From contig NZ_BJDZ01000015.1 in the NCBI RefSeq assembly GCF_005405405.1, positions 1 to 64,000 on the forward strand: 64,000 nt of DNA. The letters are read 5' to 3'. This stretch comes from Lactiplantibacillus plajomi. Lineage in GTDB: Bacteria > Bacillota > Bacilli > Lactobacillales > Lactobacillaceae. The position numbers and the translations under genes were made by a program. Each line of letters starts with the position of its first letter. Positions within the stretch are counted from its first letter, which is position 1. The notes beneath the pieces are model-generated. The model did no database searches and was not told where the DNA came from. It saw nothing but the letters and a program-made list of their open reading frames with translations. Shown in pieces: positions 55,318-63,723 of this stretch.

Positions 55318-57108
55318 ATGTTAACTAAACTTGCCATGACCGGTTTCAAAAACCGTTGGCGTGATTACCTGGTCCTCTTTTCCGGGTTGATCATGTCCAG
55401 CGCCATCTTCTACATGTTTGAAGCCTTGGCCACTAACCAAGAATTTTTGAAGCAAAATAGCAGCATCTCAATGATCGGCATTATTTTCCAATTCGGTGCA
55501 GTCCTACTGACGATTATCACGCTGGTCTACATCAGTTACGCCAACTCATTTCTACTCAGTATGCGCAAGCGCGACTACGGTCTTTTCATGTTAGTCGGTG
55601 CACGGAAGGGAAAAATTGGCCAGTTGATTTGGTTAGAAACCTTATTAGTTGGGATTTCGGCCACCATCGTCGGGATTATTCTGGGAACCGCGCTAACTGC
55701 CGGCATCGGTAAATTGTTGATCAACACTTTGGACCTAACGCTGCACCACTTTGCGTTTTGGCACACACCGGCCGCCATCGCAACGCTTCTCTTATACGTG
55801 GGCCTGTTCCTACTAGCCGGGCTCTTTAACCTGATTACCCTGACCAAGACGCCGGCGCTTAAGTTATTACACAGCAACGAGCAACCAAACCGACCACGTT
55901 TGAAGCCGGTTCGCCAGCTAATTGAGATCATCCTCGGGCTGATCCTAGTTGCGATTGGTTACTGGGCGATGGCCAACCTAGCGTTATTAAACATTACCGG
56001 AATCGGTCTCGCCCTGGTCACCATCGTCCTCGGGACCTACTTCCTGTTTAACGCCATCTTTGTCTGGTTGATGTTGTTCTTAAAACGGCTTTCAGCCGGC
56101 CAACGCGGGCTAAACGGTTTTACCTTATCACAGCTCAGTTTCCGCATCCGCAACTATACTAAGATGCTGTCGATTGTGGCAATGCTCTTCGCGCTCGCCC
56201 TGGGTGCCATTACCGTTGGGATGGGCTTTCACGCCCAAACCCCGCTAATGGCCAACGGGAATAGCGCCTACGACATGGGGGTCGTTGACGCCAACGCCAC
56301 CGAAAAACGTCAAATTGCGAAGTTAAAACCGGTCAAAAAGGCTACCTACCACTTCAAAGCCGATAAGAAGGCCGTTTACTACCTCGCCAGTGAATTTGAC
56401 CAACAGCCGTTTACCATCACGGAAATGACCAGTCAGGCTCAGTTGGATTACCACCAAAAAGCCTTAAAATCAGCGGCCTTAAGCAAGTCACACGACTTAT
56501 ACCAACTGATGCAGTTGCAAACTAGTGACCGCCAACGAACGGCCCCAGTCTTTCTGAGCGCGACCGCCTACGCTAAGCTGCCACAAAAAGAACAGCAGCT
56601 GACCATTTTTGCCACCAAGGACCTGATGGCGAACCTGGACGGCTTAAAAGACCTCGCCACCCTCCGCCAACAGCGCGACAAGGGAATTGCTAAGGGCCTG
56701 CTCGGTGGCCGTTACGGGAGTTACAAACTCGTCAACGGGATGTACTCCGGCCTTGAATTTATGGGCCTCTTCCTCGGAATCGCCTTTCTGGCCATGCTCG
56801 CCAGCTGCCTAATGTTTAAGATTCTGTCCGGCGCGGACGCCGATCAGCACCGTTACGTCATGCTTGATAAGATTGGCGCCACGCAAAAGCAACGCCGCCA
56901 AGCCATCAACAAGGAAATTGCCGTGCTGTTCGTCTTACCGGGAATCGTTGGTGTCATTCACGTGCTCTTCGGGTTACAAATGTTCAAGCTAATGATGATT
57001 GCGTCACCGTACAGCGGCATCTGGTTACCATTCCTAATTTTTGCCGGTCTGTACCTACTTTACTACCTAATTACCATTAATATTTATCACCGCATCGTTT
57101 TACGATAA
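55318..57108 (+). CDS. FtsX-like ABC permease (BceB-like)
   Basis: 596 aa with about ten membrane segments. Segments 1-4 and 5-6 lie in the first 310 residues. A soluble domain of about 170 residues (about 325-475) follows, like the extracellular sensor loop of BceB but on the short side. Four more segments close the C-terminus. The motif S-F-L-L-S-M-R-K-R-D-Y-G-L-F near residue 80 is typical of BceB/MacB-type permeases. No BceRS two-component genes adjoin. ATG behind AAAAGGAG. Confidence 0.9.
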   Translation: MLTKLAMTGFKNRWRDYLVLFSGLIMSSAIFYMFEALATNQEFLKQNSSISMIGIIFQFGAVLLTIITLVYISYANSFLLSMRKRDYGLFMLVGARKGKIGQLIWLETLLVGISATIVGIILGTALTAGIGKLLINTLDLTLHHFAFWHTPAAIATLLLYVGLFLLAGLFNLITLTKTPALKLLHSNEQPNRPRLKPVRQLIEIILGLILVAIGYWAMANLALLNITGIGLALVTIVLGTYFLFNAIFVWLMLFLKRLSAGQRGLNGFTLSQLSFRIRNYTKMLSIVAMLFALALGAITVGMGFHAQTPLMANGNSAYDMGVVDANATEKRQIAKLKPVKKATYHFKADKKAVYYLASEFDQQPFTITEMTSQAQLDYHQKALKSAALSKSHDLYQLMQLQTSDRQRTAPVFLSATAYAKLPQKEQQLTIFATKDLMANLDGLKDLATLRQQRDKGIAKGLLGGRYGSYKLVNGMYSGLEFMGLFLGIAFLAMLASCLMFKILSGADADQHRYVMLDKIGATQKQRRQAINKEIAVLFVLPGIVGVIHVLFGLQMFKLMMIASPYSGIWLPFLIFAGLYLLYYLITINIYHRIVLR

Positions 57109-57130
57109 GCTGTTAGAGGAGGAATGAATC

Positions 57131-57406
57131 ATGGTATACTTTGGATTAGTCGCTTTATTAATCGTTGTTACACCATTACATCGTTACGGATTGGCGAACC
57201 GGCAAGCATTTTGGCCGGGCGCGTTGATGCCGACCGTGTGGCTTGCCACCTGCGGAACCTTGGCAATGCTGATTCCGCTTTCCCATCAGGACATCTTACT
57301 CGCCGTGCTCGGCACGCTCCTGTTACTGTCTAGCTGGGTCGCTGCCAGGATCGACCGGACCGAACGCCAATTGCACCGTAACCAGCACAAGGTCGCGACC
57401 AAATAA
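57131..57406 (+). CDS. small membrane protein in the ABC operon
   Basis: 91 aa with a strong GAGGAGGAATGAATC ribosome site before the ATG. Three hydrophobic segments (about 1-14, 28-48 and 52-70) precede a basic C-terminal tail (R-I-D-R-T-E-R-Q-L-H-R). I do not recognise the family. Its place between the BceB-like permease and the GntR regulator suggests an accessory role, which is only inference. Confidence 0.75.
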   Translation: MVYFGLVALLIVVTPLHRYGLANRQAFWPGALMPTVWLATCGTLAMLIPLSHQDILLAVLGTLLLLSSWVAARIDRTERQLHRNQHKVATK

Positions 57407-57428
57407 CGGCTAAGCACACTGCAATGAG

Positions 57429-57809
57429 GTGAAAGAAATGCAGTTTAATTTTAATAGTACGGAGCCGATCTACTTGCAAGTTGCCGATCAAATTGAAGAG
57501 GCAATTTTCACGCAGACCTTCGCTGAGGGTGAACAAATCCCCTCAACGACCGAAATTTCAAAGGAGTTCCACATTAACCCGGCAACCGTATTAAAGGGCA
57601 TGAACATCCTCGTCGACGCTAACCTAATCGAAAAGCGCCGCGGGGTCGGCATGTTCGTTATTGCGGGTGCCCAAGCCCGCATCGTTGAAAAACGGCGCGA
57701 CCAGTTTTATAACGACTACGTCAAAAAACTGGTCACCGAGGCGCAGAAGCTGCACATTACCCAAAAGGAGTTATCAGAATTGATCGAACGGGGGTTCTCT
57801 GCATCATGA
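57429..57809 (+). CDS. GntR-family regulator, YtrA/YhcF type
   Basis: 126 aa. A winged helix covers residues about 10-75: P-I-Y-L-Q-V-A-D-Q-I-E-E-A-I near the start, I-P-S-T-T-E-I-S-K-E-F-H-I-N-P-A-T-V recognition helix and R-R-G-V-G-M-F-V wing. The short C-terminal helical tail (about 50 residues) marks the YtrA subfamily, whose members usually control adjacent ABC transporters. It overlaps the next ATPase gene by four bases. The likely target is the operon promoter at 54447-54510. Confidence 0.9.
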   Translation: MKEMQFNFNSTEPIYLQVADQIEEAIFTQTFAEGEQIPSTTEISKEFHINPATVLKGMNILVDANLIEKRRGVGMFVIAGAQARIVEKRRDQFYNDYVKKLVTEAQKLHITQKELSELIERGFSAS

Positions 57810-58684
57810 GTATCGAAATTAAAGGGGTTCACCAAGCCTTTCACGGCAAAGTCGTGTTGGACAACCTCAACCTAACCATCGAACCGAATAAAATTTACGG
57901 CTTACTGGGTCGTAACGGTGCGGGTAAAAGTACCTTGCTCAATATCATTAGTGACCGGGTCCCCGCCCGCAGTGGCGCCGTGACGATGGACGGCCAGTCC
58001 GTTCATGAAAACAACGCCGCCTTAGGTAACCTCTACCTGATGAGTGAAGTCAACCTGTACCCGCCGCGCAATAAGGTCGACCAGCTATTTAAAAAGACCG
58101 CCAACTTCTACGGCGGTTTTGATACGGCCTACGCCCACCGACTTGCCGGTGAATTCGGGCTAGACCTGAACGCTCGCTTTGGTAAGCTTTCAACCGGTTA
58201 CCGCTCGATTTTTAAACTAATTATCGCCCTTTGCGTACCGGTCGACTACGTTTTTCTGGATGAACCGGTCCTAGGGTTGGACGCCAACCACCGCGACCTC
58301 TTTTATCAGGAACTCCTGAGTGCCTACGGGGAGCGGCCGCGGACCTTCGTCATTTCGACCCACTTAATTGAAGAAGTCGCCAACCTGATTGAACACGTCT
58401 TCGTCTTGGACGACCACCGCATCATCATTAACGGTGACGTCAGCGACGTGTTGGCCAAAGCCTACGCCATTTCCGGACCCCAGGCCGACGTTGACCGCTA
58501 CACGGCCGGCTTAAACATCATTGGTGCCGACCACCTTGCCGGCATCGCGGTGACCTACGTCTACGGGACGCTTGATAATAGCCGACCAATTCCGGACACG
58601 GTGCAAGTCGCCAACCAGGACTTACAGAAGTTGTTTATCAACTTAACCAACACGACTAAGGAGGTCTCAACCAATGTCAACTAA
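57806..58684 (+). CDS. ABC transporter ATP-binding protein (YtrB-like)
   Basis: 292 aa. Walker A is L-L-G-R-N-G-A-G-K-S-T (near residue 35). The signature is degenerate: L-S-T-G-Y-R-S-I-F-K in place of L-S-G-G-Q near residue 130. Walker B is Y-V-F-L-D-E-P-V-L-G-L-D near 150. A C-terminal extension of about 70 residues follows. It is coupled to the GntR gene and to the permease (11-base overlap). This GntR-ATPase-permease trio is the common YtrA-YtrB-type module. Confidence 0.9.
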   Translation: MSIEIKGVHQAFHGKVVLDNLNLTIEPNKIYGLLGRNGAGKSTLLNIISDRVPARSGAVTMDGQSVHENNAALGNLYLMSEVNLYPPRNKVDQLFKKTANFYGGFDTAYAHRLAGEFGLDLNARFGKLSTGYRSIFKLIIALCVPVDYVFLDEPVLGLDANHRDLFYQELLSAYGERPRTFVISTHLIEEVANLIEHVFVLDDHRIIINGDVSDVLAKAYAISGPQADVDRYTAGLNIIGADHLAGIAVTYVYGTLDNSRPIPDTVQVANQDLQKLFINLTNTTKEVSTNVN

Positions 58685-59474
58685 ATTACGAGCAACCACT
58701 CGTTACCTATTCCTTGAACAATTAAAACAACTTGGTCAGGGCTACTTAGCATTGCTGGTCATCTTCGTAATCCTGCCGTTATTGGTTGCCTTAGTGACCG
58801 GCAACATTACGAACTTTAACCTTTTAAAAACAGTCGGCAACTTTAGTCTGGGGGCATTTTTAGCGCTTTTTCTTTTCATCCTTAATGTCACCACCTACGA
58901 CGTTTTTAAGTTATTAATCCAAAACGGAATTGCGCGGAGAACTTATTGGGCAGCCCGGGTGATTTGCCTAGTGGTTTTAAGCGTGCTCGGTGAAGCCATC
59001 GTTGGCTTGTACTACTACGGCGTGTACGCACCAATGCATAACCTAACGACTCAGCGGGCCCTCAGTCAGACTGCTTACAGCTTATACGCCGACTTTTTAG
59101 GTAAGAACTTAGCAGTAAACCTACTCGCCGGCGCGGTTTTCTCAATCATCCTTTACATTTTAATCGGGACCGCCGGCATGCTGATTGGGAGTTTCTTGGC
59201 ACTTTTCAGCAAGTGGGTGCAATGGCTAATCATCATCATCTTGCCGTTCGCCGGGTTCTCATTACTCATGGTTGGAATTTCGAACGTGAGCGGTTACTCC
59301 AACTATGATTTCAGCGGCGTCGAAGCCTTCTTCAAGTTCTTAATTGGCTACCCGCAAAACGCAACGGCTGGCCTTTTCAATCCAACCGTCCCGACCATCA
59401 CCCTCTTACTGCTGAGTGCCGTGATGGCCGCCCTAGCTTACTATTGCAGCCAACACTTAAAAATTAAACAGTAG
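58674..59474 (+). CDS. ABC-2 type membrane permease
   Basis: 266 aa with about six membrane segments (near 25-45, 60-80, 98-118, 145-168, 180-200 and 240-260). ATG inside the end of the ATPase gene behind AAGGAGG. It is the membrane partner of the YtrB-like ATPase. The substrate is unknown; related modules respond to cell-wall-active antibiotics. Last gene of the operon, before a 17-bp perfect hairpin. Confidence 0.85.
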   Translation: MSTKLRATTRYLFLEQLKQLGQGYLALLVIFVILPLLVALVTGNITNFNLLKTVGNFSLGAFLALFLFILNVTTYDVFKLLIQNGIARRTYWAARVICLVVLSVLGEAIVGLYYYGVYAPMHNLTTQRALSQTAYSLYADFLGKNLAVNLLAGAVFSIILYILIGTAGMLIGSFLALFSKWVQWLIIIILPFAGFSLLMVGISNVSGYSNYDFSGVEAFFKFLIGYPQNATAGLFNPTVPTITLLLLSAVMAALAYYCSQHLKIKQ

Positions 59475-59489
59475 CAGCCAACAATTGAC

Positions 59490-59526
59490 GCAAAAGAAGC
59501 TGTGACCAAGTCACAGCTTCTTTTGC
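59490..59526 (+). terminator. terminator of the ABC operon
   Basis: Perfect 17-bp stem GCAAAAGAAGCTGTGAC / GTCACAGCTTCTTTTGC with a 3-base loop. Confidence 0.8.
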
Positions 59527-59546
59527 GTTTCCGTATGCTAAAAATC

Positions 59547-59588
59547 AAACCGTGGGGCAAAAGTCGGCCGACTTTTGCCCCACGGTTT
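59547..59588. terminator. 42-bp perfect palindrome, bidirectional terminator before usp
   Basis: AAACCGTGGGGCAAAAGTCGG (59547-59567) is directly followed by its exact reverse complement (59568-59588) with no loop, then T-rich sequence. It serves the minus-strand usp gene and backs up the operon terminator 20 bases away. Confidence 0.75.
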
Positions 59589-59604
59589 TTTACTTACACG
59601 CTAA

Positions 59605-60084
59605 TTATTTACGTTTTTGTTCAACCTGGGTATTATTCAGATCGGTCTTAACCACGATGACATCGGTCAGTGCGTTTCGCTGAACGTAAGTTGTCACGGA
59701 GCCTTCAAGCACCCGTTCGACCGCGTTTAAACCGGTAGCCCCCATCATGATCAAGTCATTGTGGTGGTCACGAACAAAGTCTTGCGAAATGATTGGTTTG
59801 GGACTCCCCATCCGGATATGGAACGAGATGTCGTCAAAGCCGTCCTGATTGACCTTGGCCACCGTATCTTTAAGGTAAGCCTCCGAGTCTTGGACCAGTT
59901 GGTAAGTGATGTCGCCGTCCGCCAATCCGGCTAAGTTGTACCCAAATTGGCCGGGGTCGATGACGGCTAGCACGTCAACGTGGGCTTGATTACGCTTAGC
60001 AACCGCAACGGCCTTGTTTAGGGCAACCTCCGCCTGTTTGGAACCATCTAAGGGAACTAAAATATTGGAATATTCTTGTAACAT
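59605..60084 (-). CDS. universal stress protein, UspA family
   Basis: 159 aa, single Usp domain. The N-terminal I-L-V-P-L-D-G-S-K-Q-A-E and the ATP-binding motif M-G-A-T-G-L-N-A-V-E-R-V-L-E-G-S-V-T (G-x2-G-x9-G-S/T, near residue 115) mark the ATP-binding type. Such proteins are cytoplasmic and induced by starvation or stress; the exact role is unknown. Single gene between terminators. Confidence 0.93.
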   Translation of the reverse strand: MLQEYSNILVPLDGSKQAEVALNKAVAVAKRNQAHVDVLAVIDPGQFGYNLAGLADGDITYQLVQDSEAYLKDTVAKVNQDGFDDISFHIRMGSPKPIISQDFVRDHHNDLIMMGATGLNAVERVLEGSVTTYVQRNALTDVIVVKTDLNNTQVEQKRK

Positions 60085-60269
60085 TTACGCCACACCCTTT
60101 CTGCTAACTTTATTTTACCATTTTTCGAATTTGAATGCGTTGTCATTTTCATACCGCTTTTCAACCGGTGGCGGCGTAAAATTTAGCTTTACAAAGATTT
60201 TACACAAACGACGTTAGACATTTACACCGAGTGGCTAAACTAGGCAGTGAAGCTTGGGGAGGCGGTCAC

Positions 60270-60503
60270 ATGCTTGCATTAAGAATTCAACCCGGTATCA
60301 TCACACAACGAACGATTACGGTTAACGACGACCTTGCCTATACATTAATCCTACGGGCTCGGCGCAGACGCAGATCATTTGAACTGACCATTAAAGCACT
60401 CACCCTGTTCGGCCCACACGTTATTCAGCAAAGCCGCTTTACCGATTTAAAAACGGCTCGAGCTGCCTTTGAAACAATTAGTCAGCACTTAGCTCAAAAA
60501 TAG
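60270..60503 (+). CDS. small 77-aa hypothetical protein
   Basis: From the ATG at 60270 behind GGGGAGG. Mostly soluble and beta-like, with a striking R-A-R-R-R-R-R basic cluster near residue 28. No family is recognised. It lies 61 bases before the GtrA gene and may be co-transcribed with it. Confidence 0.6.
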   Translation: MLALRIQPGIITQRTITVNDDLAYTLILRARRRRRSFELTIKALTLFGPHVIQQSRFTDLKTARAAFETISQHLAQK

Positions 60504-60564
60504 GTGCCGAGCCCGCTCCGTTTATGATACGATGAATGCAATCAATTACGGAACGAGTGAAAGC

Positions 60565-60972
60565 ATGCGAACCTTACAACAACTTTGGCGCCGCTACCAC
60601 GCGGTGCTGGCTTACTTATTTTTTGGCGGTTTAACAACCGTGGTTAATTACGTCGTTTTTGGGATTACGAACCTTTGGACCCCCTACTTAGTCGCAAACA
60701 CGATTGCGTGGCTGCTATCGGTCCTCTTCGCCTACGTCACTAATAAACGCTGGGTCTTTGACGCCCAGACGTCGACGACCGGCGCGGTACTGAAAGAAGT
60801 TACCTCATTTTTTGGTTTTCGACTCCTCAGTTACTTCATCGACCAACTGATCATGATTATTGGGATCAGTTGGCTGGGTGGTAACCCTTGGCTGGTCAAG
60901 CTTATCGACCAAGTAATCATCGTCGTCCTCAACTGGTTCTTCAGCAAACTCTTCATTTTCAAAAATCGCTAA
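60565..60972 (+). CDS. GtrA-like membrane protein
   Basis: 135 aa with four membrane segments. Y-L-F-F-G-G-L-T-T-V-V-N-Y (near residue 14) and the late N-W-F-F-S-K-L-F-I-F match the GtrA family. GtrA proteins are thought to flip undecaprenyl-phosphate-linked sugars for wall or teichoic-acid glycosylation. No glycosyltransferase is adjacent, so the sugar pathway is unknown. The start is judged from a modest GAGTGA site; an in-frame ATG at 60532 is possible. Confidence 0.82.
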   Translation: MRTLQQLWRRYHAVLAYLFFGGLTTVVNYVVFGITNLWTPYLVANTIAWLLSVLFAYVTNKRWVFDAQTSTTGAVLKEVTSFFGFRLLSYFIDQLIMIIGISWLGGNPWLVKLIDQVIIVVLNWFFSKLFIFKNR

Positions 60973-60981
60973 CGCAATGGT

Positions 60982-61029
60982 TACCCGCGTCCACTGGAAA
61001 GGTCGTCTTTCCTAGTGGGCGCGGTTTTG
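60982..61029 (+). terminator. terminator after the GtrA gene
   Basis: Long imperfect stem ACCCGCGTCCACT...GGAAAG with CTTTCC...AGTGGGCGCGGT, followed by TTTTG. Confidence 0.75.
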
Positions 61030-61159
61030 TTAGCTAACGACGTCAACGTTGAGCCGTAAACTTAACAAAAAATTCAAACTTCAATCACGGCTTAACTACT
61101 TTTGCTGGTTACAATGATTTTATAAACTTAGTCATTCGTAACGAAAGAAGGAGGGCCCC

Positions 61160-61330
61160 ATGTTTTTAATCGTCTATTGTACCATCGCCATCGCTGCGTT
61201 CCTATGGCTGTTTGGCTTCGTTAAGGCGGCGCTTACGGTTGTCATAGTGACCCTCGCACTCATGGCATATTCTTTCATCCGGCGACAGATTACCCGTAAG
61301 CGTTACCTCAATAATAAAACGCACCAATAA
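61160..61330 (+). CDS. small 56-aa membrane protein
   Basis: ATG behind a strong GAAGGAGGG site. Two close hydrophobic segments (about 1-20 and 22-38) are followed by a basic tail (R-R-Q-I-T-R-K-R). No family is recognised. It precedes the nuclease gene by 115 bases on the same strand. Confidence 0.65.
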   Translation: MFLIVYCTIAIAAFLWLFGFVKAALTVVIVTLALMAYSFIRRQITRKRYLNNKTHQ

Positions 61331-61445
61331 GGCACCGCTAAAAAACAATGGTTATTCTTTTCAACTTAATATAAAATGATTAATGGTCTTGGCTTCTGGG
61401 GGAACGGAATTCAGGACCATTATTTATTTTTGAGGAGTGAATCAG

Positions 61446-62435
61446 ATGAAAAGAACACCATCAGTATGGCTCAAATGGTTGCTCGTATTCGTCCTATTAG
61501 TAGGAAGTACGACAACTGCCACCGCGGCCGCCCCGGCGACCGTGGCGCAAGCCCGGACCGTTTACGTGACCCGGACTGGCAAACATTATTTTTATAGTCG
61601 GCACGACCGCGGGCTCAACCACGCCAAGAAAGTTTACGCCGTTTCGCTAACTACCGCCAAGAAACGCGGCTTAACCCTGGCCAAGACGTCCAAGAAGAAG
61701 GCGGCTAAGAAGAAACCGGCTAAAAAGAAACGGGTCGTCAAAAAGAAAAAAAGTGTCAAAAAGAAAACCACTAAGAAAAAAGTAGCTAAGAAAAAAACGA
61801 CTAAAAAGAAATCCGCTAAGAAGGTCACTAGCAAGAAAAAGCCGAAAGTTAAATCAAGCGGTACTTACATTGCCGGCGCTAGCCGTTACCGCGTCAAGGT
61901 CCTCAACAAGAACCGTCCTGGCTTTTCTAAGGCCACCCTTTCGACCCGCAAAGGCGCCTGGCAAAAATACGGGCGCTTAGACCTTTATAACCGGGCAACC
62001 CCGGCTAACGCGCTGCTAAACCGCAAATTAATGCCGAAAGCCAAGCGTCAGGCACTCTACGTCAACCCGACCGGCTGGCATAACAAGCGCATTAAATCCG
62101 GTTGGCTCTATAACCGTAGCCACTTGATTGGTTACCAGTTAACCGGTCAAAATAACAACTTAAAAAACTTGATCACCGGGACGCGCCAACTCAACGACCC
62201 CGGGATGAGCAAGTATGAAAACAAAGTTGCCGCCTACTTAAAGGCAAGTCCCAAGCACTACGTCCGCTACCGGGTCACCCCGGTCTTTAAGAACCACGAG
62301 CTGTTAGCGCGGGGCGTTAAGATGCAGGCCCAATCGGTCGGCTCCAACAAGATTCGCTTCAACGTTTACTTACCAAACACCCAGGCAGGAATGAAATTGA
62401 ATTACGTCAACGGCCTGAGCAAGGTCGCTAAATAG
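61446..62435 (+). CDS. secreted DNA/RNA non-specific endonuclease with lysine-rich linker
   Basis: 329 aa from the ATG at 61446 behind GAGGAG. A signal peptide covers about residues 1-28 (basic start, hydrophobic core, T-A-T-A-A-A cleavage region). A short domain Y-V-T-R-T-G-K-H-Y-F-Y-S is followed by a roughly 60-residue Lys/Ala/Thr-rich tract (about 80-140) like a histone H1 tail. The C-terminal EndA-like nuclease has W-L-Y-N-R-S-H-L-I-G-Y-Q-L-T-G near residue 220 (catalytic histidine) and N-L-I-T-G-T-R-Q-L-N. A role in DNA uptake or extracellular DNA use is inferred. Confidence 0.88.
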   Translation: MKRTPSVWLKWLLVFVLLVGSTTTATAAAPATVAQARTVYVTRTGKHYFYSRHDRGLNHAKKVYAVSLTTAKKRGLTLAKTSKKKAAKKKPAKKKRVVKKKKSVKKKTTKKKVAKKKTTKKKSAKKVTSKKKPKVKSSGTYIAGASRYRVKVLNKNRPGFSKATLSTRKGAWQKYGRLDLYNRATPANALLNRKLMPKAKRQALYVNPTGWHNKRIKSGWLYNRSHLIGYQLTGQNNNLKNLITGTRQLNDPGMSKYENKVAAYLKASPKHYVRYRVTPVFKNHELLARGVKMQAQSVGSNKIRFNVYLPNTQAGMKLNYVNGLSKVAK

Positions 62436-62446
62436 GTGGATAGTTA

Positions 62447-62493
62447 AAAACCGCGGCAGTACGATTCGTTTGAATCGCACTGCCGCGGTTTTG
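62447..62493. terminator. bidirectional terminator between the nuclease and the C-S lyase gene
   Basis: AAAACCGCGGCAGT...CGATTC with GAATCG...ACTGCCGCGGTTTT, a near-perfect 20-bp stem. Confidence 0.85.
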
Positions 62494-62495
62494 AC

Positions 62496-63698
62496 TTAAT
62501 CAGCTGACTTCAGGCTCGCTATACCGTTCAAAATGTTTTGTACCGCCTGGTGCACGTACTTCGGATCAGTCGCTAGGTTCAACCGAATACAGCCCTGCTG
62601 GTCGGGGCTGAACCATTCGCCGTAATCCACGGCTAGTCCACACTGGTCCTGCACAAACTGGTGAATCGTCGCCGGATCAACACAGGCCCGCAAATCCAGC
62701 CAGGTTAAGTAAGTCCCCTGTAACTCCGCGACTTTAACTTGTGGCGCGTGCGCCGCTAATTGTGACTGAACGTAGTGGTAGTTATCCCGAACAATGGCTA
62801 GGATCTGGTCCAACCAGGCCTCCCCATTGCGGTAGGCCGCCTCGCCAGCAATTTGACCGAGCACGCTGACTTCGGTCTGACTGAGCCGGTTAATTGCGGC
62901 GTCGTATTGCGCTCGCAGCTGTTCGTTAGCAATGATCACGTGCGAATTTAAAAGCGACGCCAAATTAAAGGTCTTCGACGGCGCGTTGACGACGATTACC
63001 CGGTCGGCAAAACGCCCGTTGGCTACCGTTAGCGCTGAAATAAACGGGTGGGCCGTGCGGTCGATTTCCAAGTCCTGATGAATTTCATCGGAAATGACCA
63101 GCACGTCATTTTCTTCACACAGCGCCAGTAACTTGGTCTCCTCTTCTTCCGTCCAAATCCGACCGACCGGATTATGGGGCGAACACTGAATAAATAACCG
63201 CACCTCGTTGGCCTTAATTTTAGCCGCCACGTCGTCAAAATCAATTTGATAATGGCCGTGGTCGTTAACCAGGGCTGACGTGACCAGCTGGCGGTGATTA
63301 TCACGAATTGCGTTGAAAAACGGGTAGTACACCGGCGTTAAAATCAACACGCCGTCGCCTGGTTGTGTATAAGTATTGATTAGGGCGTACAACGAATTGA
63401 CGACGCCGGTACCAAACCGAATCCAGTCCTTTTCCAAGCGCAGACCATGGCGGCGCTGCTCCCAGTCGATTAATGCATCGTAGTAGCTATCTGGGGTATA
63501 GGAATACCCGTAAATCCCGTGGGCCACCCGGGCTTGTAACGCCTGAGTAACGGCTTGCGGCACCTGAAACTCCATATCCGCGACCCACATTGCAATCAGG
63601 TCGGGATTCCCATAACGCTGATCGAGCGCATCCCACTTTAGTGAATTTGTATTGGCGCGGTTGGTTGCGTACTGCTTAATAAACGTGGCTTGGTCCAT
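62496..63698 (-). CDS. MalY/PatB-type cystathionine beta-lyase (PLP C-S lyase)
   Basis: 400 aa. It splits cystathionine or cysteine into pyruvate, ammonia and homocysteine or sulfide. Fold-type I motifs: M-W-V-A-D-M-E-F near residue 37, C-S-P-H-N-P-V-G-R near 172, S-D-E-I-H-Q-D near 203, and the PLP lysine in A-P-S-K-T-F-N near 240. M-W-V-A-D-M-E-F is characteristic of MalY/PatB rather than true aminotransferases. A Met-type T-box leader upstream supports a role in methionine synthesis. ATG behind AAGGAG. Confidence 0.9.
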   Translation of the reverse strand: MDQATFIKQYATNRANTNSLKWDALDQRYGNPDLIAMWVADMEFQVPQAVTQALQARVAHGIYGYSYTPDSYYDALIDWEQRRHGLRLEKDWIRFGTGVVNSLYALINTYTQPGDGVLILTPVYYPFFNAIRDNHRQLVTSALVNDHGHYQIDFDDVAAKIKANEVRLFIQCSPHNPVGRIWTEEEETKLLALCEENDVLVISDEIHQDLEIDRTAHPFISALTVANGRFADRVIVVNAPSKTFNLASLLNSHVIIANEQLRAQYDAAINRLSQTEVSVLGQIAGEAAYRNGEAWLDQILAIVRDNYHYVQSQLAAHAPQVKVAELQGTYLTWLDLRACVDPATIHQFVQDQCGLAVDYGEWFSPDQQGCIRLNLATDPKYVHQAVQNILNGIASLKSAD

Positions 63699-63723
63699 TA
63701 TTCAACACTCCTTATTCGTTAAC

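Noticed and set aside
60085-60230. Lacto-usp RNA or other structured leader upstream of usp
   Set aside because: No convincing hairpin series or terminator was seen in this stretch, and the motif could not be matched from memory.
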